Source: JBEISR01 sp044371425
GTDB taxonomy: Bacteria; Planctomycetota; Planctomycetia; Pirellulales; Pirellulaceae
Assembly (NCBI GenBank): GCA_044371425.1
Contig: JBILTR010000014.1
Coordinates: 62,001 to 126,000 of the forward strand
Direction of reading: 5' to 3'
Length of the DNA: 64,000 nucleotides
Each line of letters begins with the position of its first letter. Positions within the stretch are counted from its first letter, which is position 1. Positions 43,350 through 52,426 of this stretch are shown in pieces. Below the pieces are notes generated by a model. It did no database searches. It saw only the letters and a list, made by a program, of their open reading frames with translations, and had not been told where the DNA came from. Both the position numbers and the translations under genes were made by a program.

Positions 43350-43673
43350 ATGATGAATGCAGATAAGTTTGCCCGGCAGTGTCGCATGGAGAAGGACGCC
43401 CTGCTTGCTTCTTACTTCGCCCCAGGTGCTGACACCCGAGTCAGTATGGAAATTCGCGACATGCAGCTTGACGAACCCAAACTTGCGGCCCTTCGCGAGA
43501 TCTTGGATGGCGCGCTGACAGATGCGTTTTACACCATACTACTCGGACTTGATGGTGCGGCGTCGATCGGCGGAACCCAGCAGAGCTTTGACCTCCGCGA
43601 TGAATCCGGCGCCAGAATTACTGGCGACGGTGAATTGGAAGCAGCGGCGTTTGCGCACTTTCATGAGCCGTGA
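43350..43673 (+). CDS. Small protein of unknown function (possible toxin-immunity or accessory type)
   Basis: A 107-residue acidic protein starting MMNADKFARQCRMEKDALLA, with GGGAA just before tandem ATGs at 43350 and 43353. The second half (LREILDGALTDAFYTILLGL, DGAASIGGTQQSFDLRDESG) has the look of small conserved proteins that appear near toxins and in gene cassettes, but no family was identified. An ATG at 43323 without a ribosome binding site is a longer alternative. A hairpin resembling an attC site lies about 65 bases downstream. Confidence 0.55.
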   Translation: MMNADKFARQCRMEKDALLASYFAPGADTRVSMEIRDMQLDEPKLAALREILDGALTDAFYTILLGLDGAASIGGTQQSFDLRDESGARITGDGELEAAAFAHFHEP

Positions 43674-43738
43674 CCATACGGTTAATCGTGCAACGGGTTT
43701 CCAACACGCGACACCCAGCTGAAAACCGAGAATACGAC

Positions 43739-43823
43739 GAACCAAGCGATGCAACCAAGTCGCGGAGTCAGGCCGTTCGACAATTGAGAAACTATCGCCG
43801 TGATTAGGTCCCAACGGTTGTTC
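43739..43823 (+). other. attC-like imperfect hairpin
   Basis: The left arm GAACCAAGCGATGCAACCAA plus GTCGCGG (43739-43765) pairs with CCGTGATTAGGTCCCAACGG plus TTGTTC (43798-43823). Matches include several G-T wobbles and a few single unpaired bases, around a 32-base centre. The 85-base length, imperfect pairing and GTTGTTC end fit an integron attC site. It lies 65 bases after one short gene and 19 bases before the ATG of the next. No integrase gene is in the window. Confidence 0.45.
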
Positions 43824-43841
43824 CGCCCAAGAAAGTTCGAA

Positions 43842-44102
43842 ATGTCTTGGTTCGGTCGCAAAGGTCATTTCACGACCGTTGATGAAGCCACTGGTGTCCT
43901 ATTCGCGTCGTCCATGATGCAGCCAAGTGCCCTTCCTGACTTGTTCAGAAGCAACGCGAAACGGCATCTCGGTGACGCTGTTTGGTCGATCCTACACGCA
44001 GAGCCAGTGACGAAGGCAGCATCCTTTGTGCCGATCGGAAGTGAGGCAACTTCCTTCGCTGCTAGTCTAGTGTCTCTACAGTCGGGTTGGGTCGGATGGT
44101 AG
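43842..44102 (+). CDS. Short protein of unknown function
   Basis: An 86-residue frame starting MSWFGRKGHFTTVDEATG at 43842, just after the attC-like hairpin. The composition is protein-like, with a hydrophobic C-terminus (FAASLVSLQSGWVGW), but no motif or good ribosome binding site is present. It may be a cassette gene or chance. Confidence is low. Confidence 0.35.
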   Translation: MSWFGRKGHFTTVDEATGVLFASSMMQPSALPDLFRSNAKRHLGDAVWSILHAEPVTKAASFVPIGSEATSFAASLVSLQSGWVGW

Positions 44103-44374
44103 CCTCCTTGGGGTGCAGTCGATAGCTCCATCCAGCCAAAAACCCCAGTTGCCTTGAGGACGCAGTCATCCATAAGGTCTGGTTGCAAAAAGCTCACGAG
44201 ACCTGAGCGACTCATGGTTCATTTTTTCGCTTCGCAGGCCATTCATCGCGACCATGCTCCACTTCGGCAAGCCCTCAGGCAAGCTTTGTGCCGCTTGCCC
44301 TACCGTTGGCTTTGCCTCGACTTTCTGACTTTTTCCTAGCGATCCAGCGGCTCATGGAACCCTTCCAAAGACCG
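44103..44374. other. Spacer downstream of the accessory zone
   Basis: About 270 bases between the short plus-strand gene and the HNH endonuclease stop. It holds several short palindromes (AAGCCCTCAGGCAAGC) and no supported gene. Confidence 0.3.
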
Positions 44375-44998
44375 CTAGATCGTCGAGGGCAAGAAGGCCT
44401 TCCAGCTGGCGTACTTCGGATCATCCGAAACGGTCAGCATCCCGACCTGGGTTCGAGGCCGATGGGGCTGATTGAGCAGCTTCATGTTGGCCTGCTGCGG
44501 TGTGCGGCCACCCTTTTTAGAATTGCAGGCAGTGCAACTGCAGACCACATTCTCCCAAGATGTCCTCCCTCCCTGAGACCTTGGAATCACATGATCCAGA
44601 CTCAGTTGGCTCATCGGTCGCGCCTGACCGCAATACTGGCACTGATGGCCATCGCGCGCAAAGAGGTTCTTGCGGTTGAACCGCACAGCCGATTTGGGCA
44701 ATCGATCGTAAAGCACCAGGCGAACGATCCTTGGTACTTGAATCTCCTGACGGGGGGTCCTGAGATAGTCTTCCCCTGGCTGCTTTTCGGGAGCATGCAG
44801 CAACGACAGCTCACACCAGCTTTCAAAATCAAAGTTGGCGTACTGGCCATCCTCGATGACGATCACCTCGGCGCAGTTGCGATAAAGCAACGTCATCGCC
44901 CGACGCACGTCGACCACTCGGATCGGCATGTAGAAACGATTCAGCACCAGGACGTTAGCGTCCAGCTGCCCCTGATCCCCTTGCCCTTGATCCCCCAT
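44375..44998 (-). CDS. HNH endonuclease
   Basis: A 207-residue HNH nuclease. The catalytic module near residues 115-170 is DGHQCQYCGQARPMSQLSLD, HVIPRSQGGRTSWENVVCSC and TACNSKKGGRTPQQANMKLL. Two cysteine pairs (CQYC and CTAC) bind zinc, and the LDHV histidine and the following ENVV asparagine fit the active site. The N-terminal part (LVLNRFYMPIRVVDVRRAMT) is shared by the stand-alone bacterial group of this type, which is widespread and not clearly tied to restriction. It is convergent with the accessory genes. Confidence 0.88.
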   Translation of the reverse strand: MGDQGQGDQGQLDANVLVLNRFYMPIRVVDVRRAMTLLYRNCAEVIVIEDGQYANFDFESWCELSLLHAPEKQPGEDYLRTPRQEIQVPRIVRLVLYDRLPKSAVRFNRKNLFARDGHQCQYCGQARPMSQLSLDHVIPRSQGGRTSWENVVCSCTACNSKKGGRTPQQANMKLLNQPHRPRTQVGMLTVSDDPKYASWKAFLPSTI

Positions 44999-45324
44999 CG
45001 CTCATCATTCCTTTACGAGAGCTAGCAGAAGGCGTTTCCGAGGCAAATCGGGGGGCCGCGGCGCGAGGTCCGTTTGGACTCCCTGCGTCCATCGCTGCCC
45101 CACGGCAACCTCTACCCCAACCCCTTCGGAACCCAATCGGCCACGGTGGGTCATCCAACCACGACAGACGTGGAACGGACCGCCACTCATTTTAGCGGAG
45201 TCGACTTCGGACGAGCAAACAGGATCTCGCGCGAATTCCTTTCTTCATTTTCAGCCGTCGAATCGCACGGACAACGCTCGAGGGATCGGCGCCGGCGTAG
45301 CCAAAAATCGGTGCGGGCCGGACT
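44999..45324. other. Intergenic stretch, no supported gene
   Basis: About 325 bases upstream of the HNH gene and beyond the 3' end of the peptidase gene. No motif-bearing frame or clear hairpin was found. Confidence 0.35.
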
Positions 45325-46014
45325 TCAGGCGCTGCGAATCCTATCCCGCTTGGCCGGAATCGACCGCCGATGCCGCGCAGCAACACCGATCGCCCGCTCC
45401 ACCGCCCGCAGTTTTCGGTAGACCCCAGGTCGGCTGGCGAAGCGATCAAGCGAATTTCGGTATTTCAGGAAAAACATGAAGGTTTCGGCAAAATCCTCGC
45501 AAGCGCAGGTCGCTGCGTAATCGGTGATGAAATGATCCCGAAACCACCGCGATCGCACCCGCTCCATCGACTGTTCCGATCGGCATCGGCCCGTTTCGAT
45601 CCGATACCTTCGACTCTCGGAAAGCCGTTTTTTCCAACGCTGGTAGGGCCGCGCCTGGCAATTGCCATACGACGCGTCAAACACCGGTTCGAACCATCCC
45701 TGTCGGAAAAAGTGGCTATCCAGGTAGTGCCACGCATGAGCGAATTCATGCCGGATGATGTCGGTCAGGGTGCATCCGGGTGTTCGGGCCTTGGAGGGAA
45801 GATCACGGGGCAGGTAGATCACGCCGGGACGGTATCCCTGGTGGCGGAATGGCCCCGTCTTCTCAAACACATACCCCGACTCCCCGGTGCTCCTCTGACC
45901 ATCCACCCACAATTCGACATGGTCCAGATACCAACCATCCAGCAACAAACCCAAGTCAGCCAACTCTTTGCGCACGCGATGGTACGCCTGATTCACTTCC
46001 CGCATGGCTCGCAT
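45325..46014 (-). CDS. Putative zinc metallopeptidase (HExxH)
   Basis: A 229-residue soluble protein. The catalytic motif HEFAH is present in IRHEFAHAWHYLDSHFFRQG at about residue 91. A second acidic region (CACEDFAETFMFFLKY) supplies the third ligand of the putative zinc-binding metallopeptidase family. The upstream frame is open for another 470 bases, but the part before 46014 is low-complexity and unlike a protein. A short AGGGG precedes the ATG at 46014. The substrate is unknown. No signal peptide is seen, so it is probably cytoplasmic. Confidence 0.65.
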   Translation of the reverse strand: MRAMREVNQAYHRVRKELADLGLLLDGWYLDHVELWVDGQRSTGESGYVFEKTGPFRHQGYRPGVIYLPRDLPSKARTPGCTLTDIIRHEFAHAWHYLDSHFFRQGWFEPVFDASYGNCQARPYQRWKKRLSESRRYRIETGRCRSEQSMERVRSRWFRDHFITDYAATCACEDFAETFMFFLKYRNSLDRFASRPGVYRKLRAVERAIGVAARHRRSIPAKRDRIRSA

Positions 46015-46556
46015 CGGCCCCTGACCGCTCTTTCGGCACTGACAACGTCTTTCCCAAAGCGCCGATCCTTCAGCCCCCAATGCACCTTCCCAAGCGCCGT
46101 CTCCCAGTCTGGTTCCCCAAGCCCCTTCGTTCAAATGAAGCGGCGCAATTTTCGAGAACCACCCGAAAGAGCGACCTAAAAGCCTTGGTATTTTGCGGTA
46201 CCACCCCGAAATACACCCCCCTTTTGAACCTCCCGATTCGGATGCTAATCGCAGGACACCTGGAGTTCCCGGCGCGGCGGAGACGTCTCTAGGCAGCCCT
46301 CCATGGCGAACGGTTGGGCTCGATTTCGATACCCAGCTCCCGAGGATCCGGCTCCCCATCGCCAGCGCCAGAAGATGGCGGCGCGGGTTTTGTCCAGCAC
46401 TCCGAAGAGCGTCTGGGGACTGCGGACGGGGACTGCGGACGGGTTGCGATGAGGGCTTACCATCCACCCTACGGGCAAGCGGCAATCGGCGGCTGCAACA
46501 TTCCGATTGGAAATGGCTTAAAGATACCTTGGGGAGAGTCGAGCGATAGCGGTGCG
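46015..46556. other. Intergenic stretch, no supported gene
   Basis: About 540 bases between the peptidase and the TPR gene. The minus-strand frame of the peptidase stays open but lacks family-like sequence, and a duplicated GGACTGCGGACGGG lies near 46424. It may include a longer N-terminus of the peptidase. Confidence 0.35.
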
Positions 46557-48248
46557 CTATGGCCCTTTGGGTTCTTTGGAACCTGACTCCAAGAGCGCTT
46601 CCTGTGCCTTGGCGAGGCTCTCCAGCCCTTGGACTCGATACGATTCAATCAGTTTTCGACGGGTGTTTTGACGTTCCGGCGAGATGGCCAACGCTTTTTC
46701 CAGGCTACCGATCGCTTCATTGTGTCTCCCTGCAATCTGCAGGATGGTGCCTCGGCTATCGAGCAATTCGGCGCTGGCCCCCGCCTGCTCGATCGCCTGG
46801 TCGATGAGGACCAGAGCGCGGTCGGTTTGCGTTGGATCTTTGCGACTGATCGCCACCGAGAGGTTGTTGATCGCCAGCGTGGTCTTGGGTTCGATCTTCA
46901 GGCAATGCTCCCAGTGTTCGATGGCCTGATCGACGTCTCCCTGCCTGTAGGCGTGGTTCGCAAGGACCAGTAGAGCCCCTGGGGAGATGACGTCTTTCAG
47001 GAGCTGCTGATCGAGGATCTGCTGCAGGGCAGGGGAGAGGGCCCAGTGTTGGAAGATGCGTTGGGACAGTTCGTCGCCGATGGAGGGATTGTTGGGATCG
47101 ATCCGGGCCGCTTCCTCGAGCGCCGTCAGATCCCCTATCGCTAGTGGCTGGGGGAACTCTTTCGGATCGGCTGGGTTCTTCCATGCTTCTTCGGGGATCG
47201 ACCGTCGGTAACGCAATCGATGGATGTCGGAGAGAGCTCGTCGCCATTGAGCCTGCTGGGGCTGGACAGCCAGGCCCTGCTGCAGGACGTCGATCCCTTG
47301 CTGGACATGCTCCAGCAGCATGTGGGCTTGAGCGACCAGGAGTCGATCCTGGGGAAGTTCCTGGGCGGTCCCTAGACGATCTTGGAATCGCAGCAGCAAC
47401 CTTTCGGCAGCCTGCCTGGCTTCTTCTGGCATGCCCGATCGGATCGCCAATTCGGCGGTAGCCAAGTGAAGTCGTGGATCGCGTTGGGCGGCTTTTTTGA
47501 CCAGCGCCACCGCCTCCTTCGGTTCCCCAGTCTGCTCCAGATACTGGCTATAAACCAGCAGCAATTCCGGGCTGACCAGTTCCCACTGGGAAGCCGCCTT
47601 GGCATGCTCGGCGAATTTCACCCTGGCGGCCTGATTGCCATTTCGAAAATCGTTGAGATATTCCCCGGCCATCCAGGCGTGAGCCGGAGCGAAGTCGCCG
47701 CCAGAAGCGGATGCCAGACGGCTCATGATCAACCGGGCCCGCGCCAGATCGCCATTTGCGACACTGCGAAGAGCGATAAAAAAGTTTGCTGACGGATGGT
47801 TGGGATCCATCTGCACCACCCGCTGATACAGCAGTTCGGCCTTCGCGATCTGCTCGGGTGTGAATTCTTGATCGAGCGAGGGAGGGGCGGTCATCTGGCT
47901 GCTGCCTCCCGAGGCATCGCCGGGAGTGGCAGCTCCCGCCTTCTTCATCCACTGCTTCATCGATGCCACGGACTCGGCCTGCTCCACATACCGTTGCAAG
48001 AGGCTCCCTTTGGGCCGCAGAGCCCCCCAAGCGACCATCCCGATGCAGACCAGCAGCAGCAGAATCAGCGGGACCATCCACTTGAGTCGAATCCAAGGAC
48101 GACTGATCCGCCACAGGTAAAAAGCCTGCCAGAATTGACCGATCGCCTCCCCTGGACTGCTCCAGAGCAAGGTCCAGGGAGCTACCTGGACTGCCTGCGT
48201 CCCCTTGGCAGTCTCCCCCCTTTCCGCATCGTCCGTTGGATTGACCAT
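46557..48248 (-). CDS. TPR-repeat membrane protein
   Basis: A 563-residue protein. One membrane span lies at about residues 59-78 (VPLILLLLVCIGMVAWGALR) after a cytoplasmic N-terminus. The large C-terminal part (about 120-563) is made of tetratricopeptide-like helical hairpins (AELLYQRVVQMDPNHPSANF, YLEQTGEPKEAVALVKKAAQ, QGDVDQAIEHWEHCLKIEPK, AGRHNEAIGSLEKALAISPE). TPR domains hold protein partners. A GAGGGAAG ribosome binding site precedes the ATG at 48248. The gene stands alone. The role is unknown. Confidence 0.85.
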   Translation of the reverse strand: MVNPTDDAERGETAKGTQAVQVAPWTLLWSSPGEAIGQFWQAFYLWRISRPWIRLKWMVPLILLLLVCIGMVAWGALRPKGSLLQRYVEQAESVASMKQWMKKAGAATPGDASGGSSQMTAPPSLDQEFTPEQIAKAELLYQRVVQMDPNHPSANFFIALRSVANGDLARARLIMSRLASASGGDFAPAHAWMAGEYLNDFRNGNQAARVKFAEHAKAASQWELVSPELLLVYSQYLEQTGEPKEAVALVKKAAQRDPRLHLATAELAIRSGMPEEARQAAERLLLRFQDRLGTAQELPQDRLLVAQAHMLLEHVQQGIDVLQQGLAVQPQQAQWRRALSDIHRLRYRRSIPEEAWKNPADPKEFPQPLAIGDLTALEEAARIDPNNPSIGDELSQRIFQHWALSPALQQILDQQLLKDVISPGALLVLANHAYRQGDVDQAIEHWEHCLKIEPKTTLAINNLSVAISRKDPTQTDRALVLIDQAIEQAGASAELLDSRGTILQIAGRHNEAIGSLEKALAISPERQNTRRKLIESYRVQGLESLAKAQEALLESGSKEPKGP

Positions 48249-48511
48249 CTTCCCTCGCCTGGAAGCTGTTCGGACCGTCAAGGATATCCAGTGGCTGCCT
48301 GCTGGCATCCAGCCCAATCGGCTTGTTCTTGATCATCGATCGATCGGATGCGGCCGTCCAGCCTCTGCACCGATTCTTCACCAGGGGCGATTCACTGCCA
48401 AGGTGATTCGTGAAAGAAACTCCTTGGAATATCGGCACCAGAGGCGGGCTCAGAGAAGCAGAAAAAGAGAATACAGGCCCGATGCGGGCACCATCGCCGG
48501 CATTCTGGATG

Positions 48512-49714
48512 CTACGTCGTACCGGCCCGGCCGCCCCCAAGCGTTTCTCGAGTGGCGGTGAACGCGTCCATCGCGGCGTCGAGATCCTCCTGGGTATGGA
48601 GCGCCGAAATCTGCGTTCGGATTCTCGCTTTGCCATTCGGAACCACCGGGTAGGAAAACCCGATGACATAAATCCCCAGCTCCAGCATCTTCTCCGCATA
48701 GCGGCCTGCGAGCGCCGCGTCTCCCAACATCACTGGGGTGATCGGATGGCTTCCCTCGAGAATCGAAAATCCTCGCTGCTGCATTCCCTGCCGGAAGTAG
48801 CGTGTATTGGCCTCCAGCCGATCCCGCAGTTCGGTCGACTCCTGCAGCATCCGCAGAGCCTCCAGGGCTCCCGCCGCCACCGGGGGAGCGACCGTGTTGG
48901 AGAAGAGGTAGGTGCGCGATTTCTGTCGCAGCAGATCGACCAGCTGCCTTGGTCCACTGGTGTAGCCGCCACTGGCTCCTCCTAGCGCCTTGCCCAAGGT
49001 CCCGGTGAGGATATCGATCCGATCGAGCACCCCACATAGTTCGTGCGTTCCACGCCCCTGGGCCCCCATGAAGCCGACCGCGTGCGAATCGTCGACCATC
49101 ACCATCGCGTCGTAGCGATCGGCCAGATCGCAGATCTCCGGAAGGTTGGCGATGTAGCCATCCATCGAAAAGACACCATCGGTAGCGATCAGACGAAAGC
49201 GAGCCGATCGGGTCTGCTCTAGCTGCGCCTGGAGGTCGGCCATGTCGTTGTTTCGGTATCGAAAGCGTTGCGCTTTGCACAGCCGGATTCCGTCGATGAT
49301 GCTGGCGTGGTTCAGCTCATCGGACAAAATTGCATCCTCCGGTCCTAGCACCGTCTCGAACAACCCACCGTTGGCGTCCCAGCACGAGTTGTAAAGGATC
49401 GTATCCTCCAATCCGACAAACTGGCTGATCGCTTCCTCCAACTCCTTATGGATCCCCTGCGTGCCGCAGATGAAACGGACCGACGCACAGCCATAGCCCC
49501 AACGCTCCAGGGAGTCGCCGGCGGCCTTCAGGATGCGGGGATGGCTGGCCAGTCCCAGATAGTTGTTGGCGCAGAAATTCCGTACCGTCCGGCCATCGGG
49601 CAACCGGATCTTCACCCCTTGGGGCGAATCGATGACCCGTTCCCGCTTGTAAGTCCCTGCCTGCCGCATCGCCTCGCACTGAGACTCCAGATGCTCTAGC
49701 CAACGGTCGTTCAT
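48512..49714 (-). CDS. kbl: 2-amino-3-ketobutyrate CoA ligase (glycine C-acetyltransferase)
   Basis: A 400-residue PLP enzyme, the same length as E. coli Kbl. It cleaves 2-amino-3-ketobutyrate with CoA to glycine and acetyl-CoA. Visible are NFCANNYLGLASHPRILKAA, GYGCASVRFICGTQGIHKEL, DDSHAVGFMGAQGRGTHE, the PLP-binding lysine in TGTLGKALGGASGGYTSG, and VGFSYPVV-type C-terminal sequence. Its ATG (49714) overlaps the tdh stop by four bases, so the pair are co-translated. Together they degrade threonine to glycine and acetyl-CoA. Confidence 0.93.
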   Translation of the reverse strand: MNDRWLEHLESQCEAMRQAGTYKRERVIDSPQGVKIRLPDGRTVRNFCANNYLGLASHPRILKAAGDSLERWGYGCASVRFICGTQGIHKELEEAISQFVGLEDTILYNSCWDANGGLFETVLGPEDAILSDELNHASIIDGIRLCKAQRFRYRNNDMADLQAQLEQTRSARFRLIATDGVFSMDGYIANLPEICDLADRYDAMVMVDDSHAVGFMGAQGRGTHELCGVLDRIDILTGTLGKALGGASGGYTSGPRQLVDLLRQKSRTYLFSNTVAPPVAAGALEALRMLQESTELRDRLEANTRYFRQGMQQRGFSILEGSHPITPVMLGDAALAGRYAEKMLELGIYVIGFSYPVVPNGKARIRTQISALHTQEDLDAAMDAFTATRETLGGGRAGTT

Positions 49715-50757
49715 GGATGGCCTCGCCAGTAGAGAATCACCTTGCCCGAGGCACCTTGCTTCATCACCTCGAACCCCTTCTCGAAATCGGTGTAGTGGTA
49801 TCTGTGGGTGATCACCGGCCGGATATCCAATCCGCTTTCCAGCATCACCGACATCTTGTACCACGTCTCATACATCTCTCGACCGTAAATCCCTTGGATG
49901 GTCAACATGTTGAACACGACGACATTCCAGTCGATGGCGAATGGTTCAGCGGGAATCCCCAGCATGGCGATTTTCCCACCGTGGCACATATTCTGCAGCA
50001 GCGACTGGAAGGCGGCGGGGGACCCGGACATTTCCAACCCGACATCAAACCCCTCTTTCATCCCCAGTTCCGCCTGCAGATCCTGAAGCGTCTTGGGTCC
50101 TGAAACATCGAGTGCCACGGTTGCCCCCATCCTTCTGGCTAGCTCCAGCCGGATCGGATTGACATCCGTCACCACCACATGCCTTGCCCCGGCATGCCGG
50201 ACCACTGCGGCCGCCATGACACCGATCGGGCCGGCACCGGTGATCAACACATCTTCCCCCAGGCAATCGAAGCGAAGCGCCGTATGGACTGCGTTGCCGA
50301 AGGGATCGAAGATCGACGCCACATCCAGGTCGATCTTCGGATGGTGATGCCAAACGTTGCTCATCGGAAGTGCGATGTACTCGGCAAAAGCCCCGGGACG
50401 ATTGACCCCGACCCCTTCGGTCGCTTTGCACAGATGGCGACGACCCGCCAAGCAGTTCCGGCAGCGACCGCAGACCACATGCCCCTCGCCCGACACGATC
50501 TCTCCCGGAAAAAAATCGTGGACATTGGCGCCCACTTCCACCACCTCACCGACAAACTCATGCCCCACCACCATCGGCACCGGGATCGTCTTTTTCGCCC
50601 ACGCATCCCACTTGTAGATGTGCAGATCGGTGCCGCAAATTCCCGTCCTGTCGACCCGAATCAGCACGTCGTTGATTCCGATCTCGGGCACGGGTACCTC
50701 TTCCAGCCACAGCCCCGGCTTCGACTCCCGCTTGACCAAAGCGGCCATTGTCTTCAT
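49711..50757 (-). CDS. tdh: L-threonine 3-dehydrogenase
   Basis: A 348-residue zinc alcohol-dehydrogenase-family enzyme (E. coli Tdh is 341) that oxidises L-threonine to 2-amino-3-ketobutyrate with NAD. The catalytic zinc site is RTGICGTDLHIYKWDAW and VVGHEFVGEVVEVGANV. The structural zinc site is CGRCRNCLAGRRHLC. The NAD fold has VLITGAGPIGVMAAAV. It is the first gene of the tdh-kbl operon; about 255 bases separate its start from the divergent membrane-protein gene. Confidence 0.94.
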   Translation of the reverse strand: MKTMAALVKRESKPGLWLEEVPVPEIGINDVLIRVDRTGICGTDLHIYKWDAWAKKTIPVPMVVGHEFVGEVVEVGANVHDFFPGEIVSGEGHVVCGRCRNCLAGRRHLCKATEGVGVNRPGAFAEYIALPMSNVWHHHPKIDLDVASIFDPFGNAVHTALRFDCLGEDVLITGAGPIGVMAAAVVRHAGARHVVVTDVNPIRLELARRMGATVALDVSGPKTLQDLQAELGMKEGFDVGLEMSGSPAAFQSLLQNMCHGGKIAMLGIPAEPFAIDWNVVVFNMLTIQGIYGREMYETWYKMSVMLESGLDIRPVITHRYHYTDFEKGFEVMKQGASGKVILYWRGHP

Positions 50758-51012
50758 CGTGCATCCTTTGGGAGAAGAATCTTCTGGTTGCGTCGCATCG
50801 ACCAGCCCATCGACCCAGCCTGCTCACTGCATTCGGCTCACCCAACGCAGTCTGCCTGCCGCAATGGTTCGCTTGGGTCGGCGATCGGCTCGATTATAGT
50901 GAATCCCCTCACTTCGGCTCAGGGGGCCCATCGGCTCTCACTCCCCGGATTCGCCAAGCCCCCATCCGATCGCTCGCCCCAACCGTCGCCCGCCGCCTTC
51001 CAGGGAGCCAAC

Positions 51013-51513
51013 GTGAAAAGTGAAACTCCTTCCCACCAGTGGTTCCCCACATCCTCCCTGGACTGTTTCCTCCGATGGCTCGACCAATTCCTCTGGCCCT
51101 TGTGGTTTGGTGGCCTGACTTTTTACACCGGCGTGGTGGTGCCGCTGGGTGGCCGCGTTCTGGGAAGCGAGACTCAGGGAAGTGTGACCGCTGAAGTGCT
51201 TCCTTATTTGAACGGTCTCGGTCTGCTGGCCAACCTCCTTCCGCTCCTGATTCGCAACCCCGACACACCGCGATCCCTCGCCATGCCACTGGTTGCATTG
51301 CAAAGTATCGTGATCGCACAAAGCCTCTGGGTAGCGCAGCTTTATCGCGGAGATTGGGTAGGGGAAGCAATCGACTTTTACACCGCCCACCGCATCTTGC
51401 TTTGGACCGTCACGGCGCTTTGGTGCACCAGCCTGATCGCGCACCTAGTCCGCACCGGTAAAAAAATCCGTCCGCCGCATCAGGAGAAACTCCCTTCGGA
51501 GGATGTGCGGTGA
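51013..51513 (+). CDS. Small multi-span membrane protein
   Basis: A 166-residue protein starting at GTG 51013, with GGGAG at 51003-51007. Four hydrophobic segments are likely (about residues 28-47, 66-85, 90-112 and 127-147; PLWFGGLTFYTGVVVPLG, GLLANLLPLLIRN, PLVALQSIVIAQSLWVAQLY, ILLWTVTALWCTSLIAHLV). The basic tail is cytoplasmic. I do not recognise the family. A 58-bp tandem repeat begins 90 bases after the stop. It is divergent from tdh. Confidence 0.75.
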   Translation: MKSETPSHQWFPTSSLDCFLRWLDQFLWPLWFGGLTFYTGVVVPLGGRVLGSETQGSVTAEVLPYLNGLGLLANLLPLLIRNPDTPRSLAMPLVALQSIVIAQSLWVAQLYRGDWVGEAIDFYTAHRILLWTVTALWCTSLIAHLVRTGKKIRPPHQEKLPSEDVR

Positions 51514-51603
51514 CCTGAGACGGCGCCGTAGTGTTTTCCCAGTGGCGCCAAAGGAGCCACCCTCTGGCGATTTCGATAACCAGCGCCATCAAGCGGTGAA
51601 TGG

Positions 51604-51777
51604 CTACGATCGATCGCCTTACAGATCATCCACCATCTGGCGATGGTGGCTACAGGCTGAGCTACGATCGATCTACTTACAGATCGTCCACCATCTGGCG
51701 ATGGTGGCTACAGGCTGAGCTACGATCGATCGCCTTACAGATCATCCACCATCTGGCGATGGTGGCTACAGGCTGGG
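51604..51777. repeat. 58-bp tandem repeat, three copies, with an internal hairpin
   Basis: The unit beginning CTACGATCGAT-GCCTTACAG occurs at 51604, 51662 and 51720 with period 58 and almost no differences. Each contains the perfect palindrome CCACCATC/GATGGTGG around TGGC. The array fills the gap between a plus-strand gene and a minus-strand gene and ends at the stop codon of the latter. Related single copies lie at 60139 and 61746. Confidence 0.92.
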
Positions 51778-52209
51778 CTACGACGCATCTCGTCGCATCG
51801 GCAACAATTCGCGAATCACCATGCGACGGACCGCCACCGCCAGATGCCATGCCCCCCAATTCGACTCGGACCCCCGACTTCGGCTAGGCAGCATGGAAGG
51901 TGTAGCTGCTTCGAAATCGATCCGTTGGGCCATGCGTCTGGCGACCTCCACCAACAATCGCTCCAACTCCCCCGGTTGGCTCGATCCCACCCTTTCCAGA
52001 GTCGATGCGATCACTAGCTCTGCCACCCGGCCATGCTCGGCAAGCCACCGCGCGACCTCGATCCGGTCCGGCTGTTTTTCGTTCAGCCTTCCTCCCTCCA
52101 TCGAATCGCTCCCTTTCACCATGGCCGCACCGGTCCGCTGCAAAAATCCTTCGGCGCATCTTCTTGGGTTGCTCGTTGGCGATGCCTGATCTCGCTGAGC
52201 ATCATTCAT
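51778..52209 (-). CDS. Small alpha-helical protein of unknown function
   Basis: A 143-residue frame whose C-terminal two thirds look like a genuine helical protein (ARWLAEHGRVAELVIASTLE, RLLVEVARRMAQRIDFEAAT, GAWHLAVAVRRMVIRELLP). The start is uncertain: ATG at 52209, 52122 or 52101, the last two giving a tidier N-terminus. No motif is recognised. It is divergent from a glycosyltransferase gene, and its stop abuts the 58-bp repeat array. Confidence 0.5.
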   Translation of the reverse strand: MNDAQRDQASPTSNPRRCAEGFLQRTGAAMVKGSDSMEGGRLNEKQPDRIEVARWLAEHGRVAELVIASTLERVGSSQPGELERLLVEVARRMAQRIDFEAATPSMLPSRSRGSESNWGAWHLAVAVRRMVIRELLPMRRDAS

Positions 52210-52426
52210 TCCTGCGCGATGGGACGCGTTGCCTTGAAGGAGTTCGCTTCAGCCCCCTTCAGGACGCTAGCAACTTGGTGGCGACGGGAAAAGAGGAGTC
52301 CGGGGCAGCCATCCAGTGGATCGCCCGATACGTTTGCAAGCTAACGACGGGTGCTGAGAAACGACCGGGACCGGCGACGGCCAAATGCTCTTGACCCGCA
52401 TCGGCCCTTTTTGCGAAGGTACGTCC

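Noticed and set aside
50179..51012. Upstream extension of the small membrane protein frame
   Set aside because: It runs antisense to tdh. The membrane protein start at GTG 51013 has a ribosome binding site.
51604..51777. Possible CRISPR array
   Set aside because: The 58-bp units are nearly identical over their whole length with no variable spacers. It is a tandem duplication of a hairpin repeat.
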